The notes under the pieces: model-generated | Seen by the model: the letters and a program-made list of their open reading frames with translations, nothing else | Databases searched by the model: none | Told to the model about the DNA's origin: nothing | Shown here: piece after piece, positions 29,950 through 39,631 of the stretch | Position numbering within the stretch: the stretch's first letter is position 1 | How the letters are laid out: every line of letters starts with the position of its first letter | Program-made: the position numbers and the translations under genes | Source of the DNA: Vibrionales bacterium SWAT-3 | Lineage (GTDB): Bacteria > Pseudomonadota > Gammaproteobacteria > Enterobacterales > Vibrionaceae | Reading direction: 5' to 3' | Length of the DNA: 64,000 nt | Assembly (NCBI GenBank): GCA_000169995.1 | Contig: AAZW01000010.1 | Span: 56,968-120,967 of the forward strand

Positions 29950-31146
29950 TTATGCGTTTTGGCCTGCGACCCAACCAGACGACCAAGCCCATTGGAAGTT
30001 AAACCCTCCAAGGTGACCTGTCACATCAACACACTCACCAATAAAGTAAAGCCCTGGTATATCTCTAGCTTCCATTGTTTTAGACGATAAATAATTGGTG
30101 TCAACACCACCAATGGTCGCTTCTGCTGTTCTATACCCTTCAGTCCCATTAGGTTTAATTTCCCAAGAGTGAAGAGCAGAGCTAATATTCTCTATCTCCC
30201 GTTTATTCAATTGGCGAAGTGGTTTATTTTCAAACACATTAAGTTCGATAAAATACTCGACAAGGCGTTTAGGTAACACTTTAGACAGCGTTGTTTTAAC
30301 CTCTTGTGCAGGGTTGTTTTCTGCTGCTTTTTCAATCAGTTCAATAGCGTTCAAACCAGGTAGCCAATCAACTTGAACTACATCGCCAGAGTTCCAATAC
30401 GAAGAAATTTGCAATACTGATGGGCCAGAGATACCTCGGTGAGTAAATAAAAGAGCTTCTAGGAACTCTTGATTGTTGCAGCTAATTCGGACAGGGAGAG
30501 CAGTTCCAGTTAATTCTGTTAACCCTTTTTCTCGACCATCTAATGTGAATGGTACCAAGGCTGCTTGAGGAGAAACAACCCCTAAACCAAACTGTTCAGC
30601 GACTTTCCAGCCCAAAGGGGTTGCACCTAAACGTGGCATTGAAAGTCCACCCGTTGCGACAACCAAAGACTTACAATTAAAAATTCCATTGGAAGTCTCT
30701 ACTTTAAAATTGTTATCTGCTACACGTTCAATTGAAGTAATTTCACATTGGTACTTATATTTCACATTACCAGTTTCATCACACTCATTAGTTAGCATTT
30801 TTACGATATCTTTCGAGTCATGATCATTAACACAAAACAATTGCCCATGATCACGCTCTTCAAACTCAATACCATGCTTGTAGATCATCGAAATGAAATC
30901 CCAATTGGTATATTGAGCCAGTGCAGATTTAACAAAGTGGGGGTTTTGACTTAAAAAGTTTTTTGCTGTGACATCATAGTTGGTAAAGTTACAACGCCCA
31001 CCTCCAGCAATAAGAATCTTACGACCAGGCCGTTTACCATGATCAAGCACAAGAACTGAACGCCCGCGTTGACCTGCACTAGCTGCGCACATTAAACCGG
31101 CAGCGCCTGCTCCAATAACAATAACATCTGACTGAATAGCTGACAT
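29950..31146 (-). CDS. yhiN: full-length YhiN/BaiN-like flavoprotein carried by the element
   Basis: 398 aa FAD/NAD(P)-dependent oxidoreductase of the HI0933/BaiN family. Dinucleotide-binding GAGAAGLMCA at the N-terminus, GGGRCNFTN, VATGGLSMP and the C-terminal FIGECVDVTGHLGGFNFQWAWSSG flavin site are intact. It is colinear with the interrupted host gene but, by eye, only about 60% identical, so it is not a recent duplication. It sits beside the recombinase genes, four bases after the XRE stop and facing it. It probably supplies the function lost by insertion. The biological role of YhiN itself is unclear. Confidence 0.93.
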   Translation of the reverse strand: MSAIQSDVIVIGAGAAGLMCAASAGQRGRSVLVLDHGKRPGRKILIAGGGRCNFTNYDVTAKNFLSQNPHFVKSALAQYTNWDFISMIYKHGIEFEERDHGQLFCVNDHDSKDIVKMLTNECDETGNVKYKYQCEITSIERVADNNFKVETSNGIFNCKSLVVATGGLSMPRLGATPLGWKVAEQFGLGVVSPQAALVPFTLDGREKGLTELTGTALPVRISCNNQEFLEALLFTHRGISGPSVLQISSYWNSGDVVQVDWLPGLNAIELIEKAAENNPAQEVKTTLSKVLPKRLVEYFIELNVFENKPLRQLNKREIENISSALHSWEIKPNGTEGYRTAEATIGGVDTNYLSSKTMEARDIPGLYFIGECVDVTGHLGGFNFQWAWSSGWVAGQNA

Positions 31147-31249
31147 GAAATAAGACTCTTAGGGCTATGAAGTGATAAATAAAAGAGCGACATAGTACGG
31201 AAAAAGGCATTCACCAGCAACAAGCTCACGCAGGTATCAACACACCTAG

Positions 31250-32494
31250 TTACTTATCAACTAGAAGGTTCGACTCTTCTTCAATCGCATTCAAGTTTTC
31301 TATTATAGGTTTTAAATCAGCCCCACTATAATTTAGCCCCTTTATCTGCGCTTTAGCATCACTCACCAGTTTCGATATTGCACTAAAACGTGAGTGTAAA
31401 TTCTTCATTTGATAAGCATACTCGAAGACATCTAGCTCTTCCCATGCTAGATCAATATATTCGTTCAAGCTTTTATGGTCTTTATGATCAGTGAAACTAG
31501 CAACTTTCTTAAGAATGGTTTCATAATCTTTGTCATTAAAACTATGAGCACTCTTCAAAGGGTTTTTATCCATGAAAGAAACAAGATGTAGCTTAACCAT
31601 GTTGGTTACAAAACGATGTCTAAACATACTTTGACAGGTTTTAGTCACGATACCAGCTCTCAAGCTCAATCGATTAAAATCCATATAAGCTGCAGACTGT
31701 TTTACAGATTTAGCTGTCTCTGAATTTAGATATATAAAATCATCCACCTCAGACTCACTAGATATAAGCTCATACTTTATTAACCTCTTGATGAACTTAT
31801 CTCTATGCATTGACATAAAAATCTCGAGCCTCATCGCAACACTACGCTCTATGGGAATTATGCGAAATCGTGCCTCTTCACGTTTGTATGTAGGAATTTC
31901 AAGTTTTGCATCTTCAATGTGTTCTACATTCGAACTATAGGGAATTCGAACAAGTTCTATTGGTCTCAATCCCGTAGCTTCAAGCAATTCAAGCTGAATA
32001 CGCCTTCTGTGGTACATATAATCAAGGTGATCTTCTTGGTCTTCCTTGTCAAAAAGTTGAAGTAAATGGTCATTTAGCCGCATCACACCCCTTTCGCAAT
32101 TCAATGTATCCCATAACCTCTTTATGACAGAGGCGGCAATAGCGGTTTTTGGCTTCGTTGCTGAAGTTGGTAAACGTGTAGGGAACACTTCTGACGGCCC
32201 AAAGTTCCGCCCATTCCTACCTCTTTTTTGAACAACTTTAAGCTTAATTTGGTATCTTTTTTTAGGCGCATCGACGCCAATCAGATATTGAGTGGGGCAA
32301 TGTTCTGTTTGAAACCACTTTAGAAAGGCTACACATTTAGGAAGAATCGTGTGTGTGATTGTGTCATTATTTCGAGCACGGGTTAACCCATCAGACTTTT
32401 TCTCAGCGACTAATTCGCTTATTAATTCATCGATATGCGAGGTTGTTAATTCCCAAAACTCAACATTGTGCTGGTAACAGTAACGAACGAGATG
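31250..32494 (-). pseudogene. tyrosine recombinase (third gene), 5' end removed by an IS
   Basis: The frame is open for 415 codons right up to the IS5 border, with no start codon retained at the correct place. It has a core-binding domain (HLVRYCYQHNVEFWELTTSHIDELI, then TRARNND) and a catalytic domain with the first Arg (TGLRPIELVRIP), FRHRF in the second box (its usual His is Ser), TDH, and a Tyr nine residues later (NEYIDL). It would need the lost N-terminus to work. An internal ATG at 32188 exists but gives a protein without the DNA-binding domain. Confidence 0.75.
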
Positions 32495-33548
32495 GGCTTT
32501 GTTGCGTAATTCAGTTTAGAGACAGAGCAGCCCCATTTCGTGCATTTCTTAGTCAATACGGCAAGTTTCAGGCATACCTAACCCAGTGAGCTTGTTCAAC
32601 GCTTTTATCATCGCGTAAGTTTCTCCCACTTGTGCATTGTAATTTCTTAAACTTAAACGACCACCAAGTAACTGTTTAACTCGATACATCGCTGTTTCTG
32701 ACAGGGAGCGTTTGTGGTAACCATACCGCTCTTTCCAATACTTATTTGAGCCATATAACTTCTGGCAACCTACTGCGAGATTTCGGGGATGACCCCGCTC
32801 CCAGAAGGCAGCCCCTTCTCTTGGAGGAATAAGCGCAACGGCTCGCTTAATCTTAATTGCATCGTGACATGCTCTCGTATCATAAGCGCCATCACCAGAC
32901 ACCTCGTGGATACTTCGGCGAGTTTGTTTCAGTAAATTCGGGAGTACTTCTCCATATGTAACTGTCGATAGACTTAGCTCGGCTGCAATAATTTCATGAG
33001 TGTTTGTATCCACGGCAATATGAAGTTTTCGCCAGACTCTACGTTTGCCATCTGTCCCGTGTTTTTTGACTTTCCATTCACCTTCGCCATAAACCTTAAG
33101 GCCAGTCGCATCAATAGCTAGATGTTGTATCGTACCTCTCGTTTTTGTCTTAAGTGAGACCTCAACTTGCTTGGCTCTACGACTGATGCAGGTGTAATGC
33201 GGACAACTTAACGGTACATGGGCTAACCTAAATATCGAGTTGATAAAACCTTGCAGCGCTCTTAATGGCATAGAAAAAACTCGTTTCACCATGAGGGCTG
33301 TCGTGATAGCTAAATCACTGAACCGACGAGGCCTCCCGCGCTTATTCTGTTTGCTTTGCGTCCAGCCACTTATCGCTTCTTCATCAATCCAAAAGGTCAA
33401 AGAACCGCGGTTAATGAGTGATTGGTTGTATTGCTTCCAGTTGGTTGTTTTGTAACGAGGTTTAGGCATAGGGCTACGAGAGGGAGTGAATATAGCTGAT
33501 CAGATCGTAGGTTTTAGGTTTAGTTCCAATGAATTACGCAACAAAGCC
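32495..33548. mobile_element. IS5-family (IS903-like) insertion sequence, copy 1
   Basis: 1054 bp with terminal repeats GGCTTTGTTGCGTAATTCA, matching the IS903 group. It carries one transposase, minus strand. The nine-base flanks (AACGAGATG, GTTCAAAAG) differ, so no target duplication remains. A near-identical copy lies inverted at 37189-38242. Confidence 0.9.
32549..33469 (-). CDS. IS5-family transposase, copy 1
   Basis: 306 aa DDE transposase. Catalytic Asp in LAIDATGLK, second Asp in VSGDGAYDTRA, and Glu in YHKRSLSETAMYRVKQLL (the Y-R-E signature). It differs from copy 2 at only a few residues (for example STVTYG for STFTDG). Complete frame. Confidence 0.93.
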   Translation of the reverse strand: MPKPRYKTTNWKQYNQSLINRGSLTFWIDEEAISGWTQSKQNKRGRPRRFSDLAITTALMVKRVFSMPLRALQGFINSIFRLAHVPLSCPHYTCISRRAKQVEVSLKTKTRGTIQHLAIDATGLKVYGEGEWKVKKHGTDGKRRVWRKLHIAVDTNTHEIIAAELSLSTVTYGEVLPNLLKQTRRSIHEVSGDGAYDTRACHDAIKIKRAVALIPPREGAAFWERGHPRNLAVGCQKLYGSNKYWKERYGYHKRSLSETAMYRVKQLLGGRLSLRNYNAQVGETYAMIKALNKLTGLGMPETCRID

Positions 33549-33550
33549 GT

Positions 33551-33757
33551 TCAAAAGACTTGTCGAAGGTAGATGATGCTACGCAGTTATCACCACTTGC
33601 TTTTATTACACTTGCAAATCACCTCATAAACTCGCTTCCTTCAAATAAAGAGTCACGCATAGTTGAAATGCACATACGAGCCTCTAAACAAGCTAATTCG
33701 TTACTTAACATAACAAACTGGTGTGATCTTTTTCTATCCAAGGGGGAAGTGTTATGA
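33551..33757 (+). pseudogene. C-terminal remnant of a recombinase-fold gene
   Basis: Open frame directly from the IS border with no start (SKDLSKVDDATQLSP to FLSKGEVL). Its stop overlaps the ATG of the next gene (TTATGA), an operon-style coupling. By orientation and position it is probably the missing end of the recombinase-fold gene at 38243-39507, displaced by an inversion between the two IS copies. That pairing is inference. Confidence 0.5.
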
Positions 33758-34558
33758 AGCATTTAAACCCTCTTATAGATTCAAACCAAGCACATTTTAA
33801 CTCTGAGGTTGTAGATTTTCTTTCGGCGTTTGATGCTATAGATAACTTTGTTGATACCGATTACAAAGCTAGATGGTTGCTTTCGGATGTTCATTCTGAA
33901 AAGTGGATAATTCGAACCCAAAAAACAGGAAAAAAGAAGAAAGCTAATGCTCAAGAGAGCGGCGAAGAATACACCTATACTGTTAGTGTTAACTGGTGCT
34001 GGGAGTTACCTGACGGATCTTTTCTTACAGATAAAGTTAATCAATCGTTCCTAACTCAGTTACAAAAGCTATTCTTTTTAATCGTTGATGACCCTATTGA
34101 ACAAGATACTATGGCATCAAAATCGGTCCAAGATATGGGGTCGAAAGTATTAACTTTTGTAAGCTGGCTCTATCTTCATAAGGAAAGGTTTGATCCTAAT
34201 AAGTATGGTTTATCTAAGCTTTCACAGTCTGATATAAAGCAGTTTTGTAAGGAAGTTATAGGTGGAGGGGTATTTGGTGCACTTCGATATGGCCATCGTT
34301 TTATGTCTGAGGTTGGAATTAACTTGGAAAGTCAAGTTGACCCTTTGAATCTTGATGCTAATACAATAGAAAAAGCCATCTTACTCTTTAAAAAAAATGG
34401 GTTCTATAAGGAAAATATTCAAGGAAAGAAAGTAATTAATAGAACGGAAGTATACAAGATTAGTGGACTTTCTAAACATGGTTTTTATGGGCACTCTGGA
34501 ACTTGGTTCTTTAGGCAGTTTGAACCAGAATTGCTTGAACAAAATCCCTATCTGGCAG
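33754..34558 (+). pseudogene. tyrosine recombinase (second gene), 5' part
   Basis: First 268 codons of a large tyrosine recombinase, with an N-terminal DNA-binding half (GSKVLTFVSWLYLHKERFDPNKYG resembles a core-binding helix set). An IS3-family element cuts it at 34558. The frame continues exactly after that element at 36170, so the two parts are one gene. Confidence 0.75.
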
Positions 34559-34608
34559 GGTAGTTGTCACTGTTAAAATTTAACCAGTCTGGGCGATAAA
34601 GAGTAATT

Positions 34609-35109
34609 GTGTCTCGTATCTCAATAGAAAGAAAAGAAGCTATATTGAAGAAGCTATTACCTCCCTATTCGATGTCAGTTAAAGAAGTGTCGGAAGAGGA
34701 AGGAATCAGTACTGCGACCCTGTATCATTGGCGCCAGCAACTCAGACGTTCAGGAGCCGCCGTGCCAAATAGTAACACTTCATCAGAGCAGTGGTCTGCT
34801 CAAACTAAACTAGCCATTGTCGCTGAAACCTACTCAATGACAGAAAGTGAACTCAGCCAATATTGTCGTGAAAAAGGTCTTTTTCCAGAGCAAATCCAAA
34901 GCTGGCGCAGCGAATGTATGCAAGGGTTTAAGTCGAGTAAAGAGCACGAAGCTGAAGCAAAGAAGCAGGCTAAAGCTGACAAACTTGAAATCAAAGAGTT
35001 GAAGAAAGATTTACGACTCAAAGAAAAAGCACTCGCTGAAACGGCCGCCCTCTTGGTACTAAGAAAAAAGCTGAGAGCCTTTTACGGGGAAGAGCCAGAG
35101 GACGACTAA
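34609..35109 (+). CDS. IS3-family OrfA (helix-turn-helix)
   Basis: 166 aa. An N-terminal transposase helix-turn-helix (VKEVSEEEGISTATLYHWRQQLR), then a second one (LSQYCREKGLFPEQIQSWRSEC) and a leucine-zipper-like coiled coil with many Lys and Glu (about 110-155). It provides DNA binding for the transposase. GTG start. It ends 26 bases before OrfB; no classic A-rich frameshift site was identified. Confidence 0.88.
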   Translation: MSRISIERKEAILKKLLPPYSMSVKEVSEEEGISTATLYHWRQQLRRSGAAVPNSNTSSEQWSAQTKLAIVAETYSMTESELSQYCREKGLFPEQIQSWRSECMQGFKSSKEHEAEAKKQAKADKLEIKELKKDLRLKEKALAETAALLVLRKKLRAFYGEEPEDD

Positions 35110-35135
35110 CCTCAACCGATGAAAGGCAGACCATA

Positions 35136-36143
35136 GTGACTCTTATCCTTGAAGCGAAGCAATGTGGATGTCGTTTAGAGCCAGCTTGCCATGAAGTTCA
35201 AATCGACTTGAGAACATATCGTCGCTGGTATCAGCAAGGAGAAGTACAAGCTGACAAAAGGCCAATATGCCTCAGGCCTGAGCCTGCTAATAAGCTGTCG
35301 CAGGAAGAGCGTGATGCGATAATCGAGGTGTGTAACCGCTCAGAGTTCGCAAGCTTGCCTCCAACTCAAATCGTCCCGACATTGCTTGATAGAGGTGAGT
35401 ACATCGCCTCTGAGTCGAGCTACTACCGAGTGTTGAGTACGCAGGGGCAACTTCACAAGCGAGGTCGTCAGCGGAGCAGACAGAAGCAAGCGAAGCCAAC
35501 CAGTTACACAGCGACGGACTCGAACCAAGTCTATACTTGGGATATCACTTACTTACCCTCAAAGGTTCGAGGTCAACATTATTACCTGTATGTCATTGAG
35601 GACATCTACAGTCGAAAAATTGTTGGTTATGAAGTGTATGAGCATGAATGCGGTGAGCTGGCGTCACAACTTCTGCAAAGGACGTTGATGCGAGAGCAGT
35701 GCTTTAATCAAGCGCTGGTTCTTCACTCGGATAATGGTGCGCCAATGAAGTCGTTGACGTTCAAAGCTAAAATGGAAGAGTTAGGTATTACCTCGTCATA
35801 TAGTCGCCCAAGAGTCAGTGATGATAACCCTTATGTCGAGTCATTGTTCCGTACAGTTAAGTACATGCCAAACTGGCCAACAAAGGGCTTTGAAAGTCTC
35901 GATAGTAGCCGAAGTTGGGTTGAAGCCTTCGTACTCTGGTACAACACCGAGCACAAGCACAGTAAGCTAAATTACGTCACGCCTTCAGAGCGTCACAATG
36001 GAAAAGATAAAGAGATCTTGAAGCGTCGTGTAGAGGTATTGTTCGCTGCAAAACAGCGAAAGCCTGAGCGGTGGTCTGGTGATATCAGGAACTGTGCGCC
36101 TGTTGGTGACGTTCATCTGAATCCAGAAAGAGAAGCTGCTTAA
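35136..36143 (+). CDS. IS3-family OrfB transposase (integrase core)
   Basis: 335 aa. The integrase core has the catalytic Asp in WDITYLPS, Asp in LHSDNGAP and Glu in DNPYVESLFRTVKY (DDE of the rve fold). An N-terminal HTH-21-like region precedes it (LPPTQIVPTLLDRGEYIASESSYYR). Complete frame, starting from GTG. Confidence 0.92.
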   Translation: MTLILEAKQCGCRLEPACHEVQIDLRTYRRWYQQGEVQADKRPICLRPEPANKLSQEERDAIIEVCNRSEFASLPPTQIVPTLLDRGEYIASESSYYRVLSTQGQLHKRGRQRSRQKQAKPTSYTATDSNQVYTWDITYLPSKVRGQHYYLYVIEDIYSRKIVGYEVYEHECGELASQLLQRTLMREQCFNQALVLHSDNGAPMKSLTFKAKMEELGITSSYSRPRVSDDNPYVESLFRTVKYMPNWPTKGFESLDSSRSWVEAFVLWYNTEHKHSKLNYVTPSERHNGKDKEILKRRVEVLFAAKQRKPERWSGDIRNCAPVGDVHLNPEREAA

Positions 36144-36169
36144 TAAGCAAGCAAATGATGACAACTACC

Positions 36170-37188
36170 TTGAAAAACACCGAAATGGTCAGGTTTTATT
36201 ACCTGTCAATCAATATACTGACTTTCCATCCCATAAAACTCCATTGATTAAAGATATAAAAAACAAGATATATACTGATGCAGGAGCTGAAGCAGTTGTT
36301 AAATTTTTCAAAAAAGGATTCCTATATTGGGAAATGTTTGTAGGTTTTTTTCCCAATCCAGACTCGATAAAAATTGGGGAAATTTCATCTTATATTTCCA
36401 GGAAAGCATCTCCCACTAGTCACACACCTTGGATACCTTTAGAAACAAGTTTGCTTACTCTAAATAAATCTATTGATATGATTTTGAATCATGCTGATAA
36501 GATAGTTGAGCTTTATGAGGATTTATTGGAGGAGCTTGATGCTCGAGGACATTTGAATAAAGATAATAATTATAAGTACAAAAAGTCTGACGTGTTGAAA
36601 AAAACCATTCCTGATGAGATTAAAAATAAATTTAATGTTGTTAGTTTTTCTCGATTAGATGAAGAGTTTAAAAAATCCTCTAGTAACGAAGATTCTAAAG
36701 ATAAAAAAGGAATATCATTTGTTTGTTTGTTGGAGATATTGAAGGCATCTTGCTTTATTTTAATTGCTGGTTTAAAACCTATTAGAATGGAAGAGATAGT
36801 TCGTTTGCCTTATAACTGCTTATTTCATAAGGAGGGGGATGGATATTGGATGGTTCATGACCTTATGAAATCTGGTACTAATGATGAATTACCTGAGACA
36901 GCAAAGCCTATTCCCAAAGTTACAGCAAAAGCAATTCAAACATTACAAAAAATCAATCATATTACACAAGCGTTTGCTAATAAACCAAGCAAACATGAAA
37001 CTGGTTATCTGTTATATCAACTAAACACAGGTTCAAATAATAGAGAGGGAAGCATTCTTGATTCTGATGCTATCATCGGAACATTAGAGCGATTTTGTGA
37101 CTTCTATCGAACAGCAGTTGATGAGCATGGTCGACGTTGGTATATCAATATCCACGAGATGCGCAAAACATTCCTTCTAACTTTCTTT
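36170..37188 (+). pseudogene. tyrosine recombinase (second gene), middle part truncated by an IS
   Basis: Continuation of the gene at 33754. It shows the first catalytic Arg (GLKPIRMEEIVRLPYN) and the H-x-x-R box (NIHEMRKTFLLTFF), and then ends at the IS5 border before the last His/Trp and the catalytic Tyr. The codon use is AT-rich, unlike the host. Not functional as it stands. Confidence 0.75.
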
Positions 37189-38242
37189 GGCTTTGTTGCG
37201 TAATTCATTGGAACTAAACCTAAAACCTACGATCTGATCAGCTATATTCACTCCCTCTCGTAGCCCTATGCCTAAACCTCGTTACAAAACAACCAACTGG
37301 AAGCAATACAACCAATCACTCATTAACCGCGGTTCTTTGACCTTTTGGATTGATGAAGAAGCGATAAGTGGCTGGACGCAAAGCAAACAGAATAAGCGCG
37401 GGAGGCCTCGTCGGTTCAGTGATTTAGCTATCACGACAGCCCTCATGGTGAAACGAGTTTTTTCTATGCCATTAAGAGCGCTGCAAGGTTTTATCAACTC
37501 GATATTTAGGTTAGCCCATGTACCGTTAAGTTGTCCGCATTACACCTGCATCAGTCGTAGAGCCAAGCAAGTTGAGGTCTCACTTAAGACAAAAACGAGA
37601 GGTACGATACAACATCTAGCTATTGATGCGACTGGCCTTAAGGCTTATGGCGAAGGTGAATGGAAAGTCAAAAAACACGGGACAGATGGCAAACGTAGAG
37701 TCTGGCGAAAACTTCATATTGCCGTGGATACAAACACTCATGAAATTATTGCAGCCGAGCTAAGTCTATCGACATTTACAGATGGAGAAGTACTCCCGAA
37801 TTTACTGAAACAAACTCGCCGAAGTATCCACGAGGTGTCTGGTGATGGCGCTTATGATACGAGAGCATGTCACGATGCAATTAAGATTAAGCGAGCCGTT
37901 GCGCTTATTCCTCCAAGAGAAGGGGCTGCCTTCTGGGAGCGGGGTCATCCCCGAAATCTCGCAGTAGGTTGCCAGAAGTTATATGGCTCAAATAAGTATT
38001 GGAAAGAGCGGTATGGTTACCACAAACGCTCCCTGTCAGAAACAGCGATGTATCGAGTTAAACAGTTACTTGGTGGTCGTTTAAGTTTAAGAAATTACAA
38101 TGCACAAGTGGGAGAAACTTACGCGATGATAAAAGCGTTGAACAAGCTCACTGGGTTAGGTATGCCTGAAACTTGCCGTATTGACTAAGAAATGCACGAA
38201 ATGGGGCTGCTCTGTCTCTAAACTGAATTACGCAACAAAGCC
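37189..38242. mobile_element. IS5-family (IS903-like) insertion sequence, copy 2
   Basis: 1054 bp, same ends as copy 1 but opposite orientation. Flanks ACTTTCTTT and TGCTGATGC do not match each other or those of copy 1 in any pairing. The pair encloses 33549-37188, which could invert or move as a composite unit. Confidence 0.9.
37268..38188 (+). CDS. IS5-family transposase, copy 2
   Basis: 306 aa, nearly identical to copy 1 with all catalytic residues (DATGLK, GDGAYD, YHKRSLSE). Both copies look active, so one could still mobilise the other. Confidence 0.93.
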   Translation: MPKPRYKTTNWKQYNQSLINRGSLTFWIDEEAISGWTQSKQNKRGRPRRFSDLAITTALMVKRVFSMPLRALQGFINSIFRLAHVPLSCPHYTCISRRAKQVEVSLKTKTRGTIQHLAIDATGLKAYGEGEWKVKKHGTDGKRRVWRKLHIAVDTNTHEIIAAELSLSTFTDGEVLPNLLKQTRRSIHEVSGDGAYDTRACHDAIKIKRAVALIPPREGAAFWERGHPRNLAVGCQKLYGSNKYWKERYGYHKRSLSETAMYRVKQLLGGRLSLRNYNAQVGETYAMIKALNKLTGLGMPETCRID

Positions 38243-39507
38243 TGCTGATGCTTCTCACGAATTTCATGCAAAAACTCAATTATCTCTAAGCTAACGTCAT
38301 CAAGATGTTCTTTTTTCATACCTGATGCACGTGCTTTTTCAATAGAAAAAGATACTCCTAAATCGTCAAGTTCCAGTAAAGGTTGTCCATCTGTATATTT
38401 TACCTTAGCTTGCAGCAGTGAGATGTAAGTAAACTTGGGATTAAGCATCATCAATAACGCTATCAAGCAACCAATGTCTGCGTTGCGCAGGTAACCGAAG
38501 CACCAATCAAATCGATGAGAGAGGTCTATATTCTCGGAAGATTCAAAACCCAACTCAGGTAAACACACAACATCATCACTTGTGATTGCGGAATCAGATA
38601 TCTTGTTGGGTAACTTCACTTTGGGAAGCTCATGTATATTGAAAATGCCATTGCATTCAGAACCCACTACATACATAAGCAGCATTGAGCCAAATAATGA
38701 CGTTGGATTAGCTATATGTTTTCTGCGCGGAGGTTTTGGTTTACCATTTTTACCTAGATCATTCTTGTCATAGAAGTAATCATACAGATCACCATTTTTA
38801 TAGCGTTCCAATAATAGAGGGTGTTTCTTAGGAAAGTCTTCCATCAAAGATTGAGCAAAGTCATAATGTGTTTTGATAGCTTTCCAATATTTCATCAAGC
38901 TATCATGCAATGCATCCCGTGCTCTCTTTAAATCAAACTCGAACTCATCAAGATATTCAGCATCATTTCTAGACAATGATATAGGTACTAGGACATTGTT
39001 AATAGTGTGATCAACTTTAACTTCAGCCGCTTGTCTTTCACCTATCAAAGTATCTTTAAAGCTACTGTTTTTAGTTACTTCACCAGTTTTTTTCATTTTT
39101 GGAATGATGATATTTGGAGGTATAACATCACGATCCTGTAGAAACACTAAAAATGGTTTTAGGTTCTTATTCCACTCGTCCACTCGTGTTGATAGTGATT
39201 TATTAGTATTAGACACAAGGGGAACTGAATATGCAGTCTTGACTAATTCACGCCATCCCTTTGTATCTGTAGGTAAATGATCTATGCATAAATATTCAAG
39301 TGCTACATATAATGTATTGTTCATACGCTTAAGCCAAGACACTACAGTCTTAGATCTTTTGCCTTCACAATAGAGAATAAATAAGTCAGACAGCACATCC
39401 CTGTCTTGAAGGTTAAGATGATACTTTGAAAGGGAAGCAAATCGATCTACCCCTTGATCGCAAGTGTAGTTAAAGCCAGGTTTACCATCTTTGATATGGT
39501 ATTTCAC
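38243..39507 (-). pseudogene. tyrosine-recombinase-fold gene (first gene), 3' end removed by an IS
   Basis: 421 codons from ATG at 39507 to the IS border. A long N-terminal half (YHLNLQDRDVLSDLFILYC, VVSWLKRMNNTLYVALEYL) precedes a region folding like a recombinase core (CLIALLMMLNPKFTYISLLQAKV) in which the usual catalytic Arg is absent. This suggests a non-catalytic recombinase-fold partner, as known in multi-recombinase elements. It is the gene nearest the right end of the element, about 110 bases from the terminal repeat. Confidence 0.65.
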
Positions 39508-39604
39508 GATTTCACCTCATTGTCATTATTTTTATCAAAAATCAACATTTAAAATAAAGTTAATGGTATTTAAAACCAATAACTTAACTATAGTATTGAC
39601 TATG

Positions 39605-39631
39605 ATTTTGACAAATTAGTGTGTTAGGAAT
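39605..39631 (-). repeat. right inverted terminal repeat of the element
   Basis: Minus strand ATTCCTAACACA, five bases, TTGTCAAAAT, mirroring the left end. Between this repeat and the host codons GTGCGG lie five to six bases (GGACC/G) not found at the left junction, possibly a coupling sequence from the previous site. Confidence 0.85.

Larger units (their letters stand above)
34559..36169 (+). mobile_element. IS3-family insertion sequence inside the recombinase gene
   Basis: 1611 bp with inverted ends GGTAGTTGTCA and TGACAACTACC. It encodes OrfA and OrfB. No target repeat is seen. Removing exactly this stretch rejoins the recombinase frame (one base on the left, two on the right complete a codon). 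Confidence 0.8.
16174..39631. mobile_element. 23.46 kb integrative element inserted in yhiN
   Basis: The element separates codons of one host gene (GTEGYRT on the right, AEVTLGG on the left), which joins perfectly once it is removed. Its ends are inverted repeats with blocks ATTCCTAACACA and TTGTCAAAAT. Three tyrosine-recombinase-fold genes lie at the right end, and cargo fills the rest: type I R-M, a Kiwa-like pair, DUF4917, helicase block, XRE regulator and a full-length yhiN. Three kinds of insertion sequence have entered it later. The arrangement resembles the multi-recombinase integrative elements of vibrios; family assignment is inference. No plasmid or conjugation gene is present, so it would need help to move between cells. 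Confidence 0.88.

Noticed and set aside
29950..31146. Internal yhiN as a simple duplication of the host gene
   Set aside because: By eye the two are only about 60% identical at protein level and no duplicated flanks are present, so separate ancestry is more likely.
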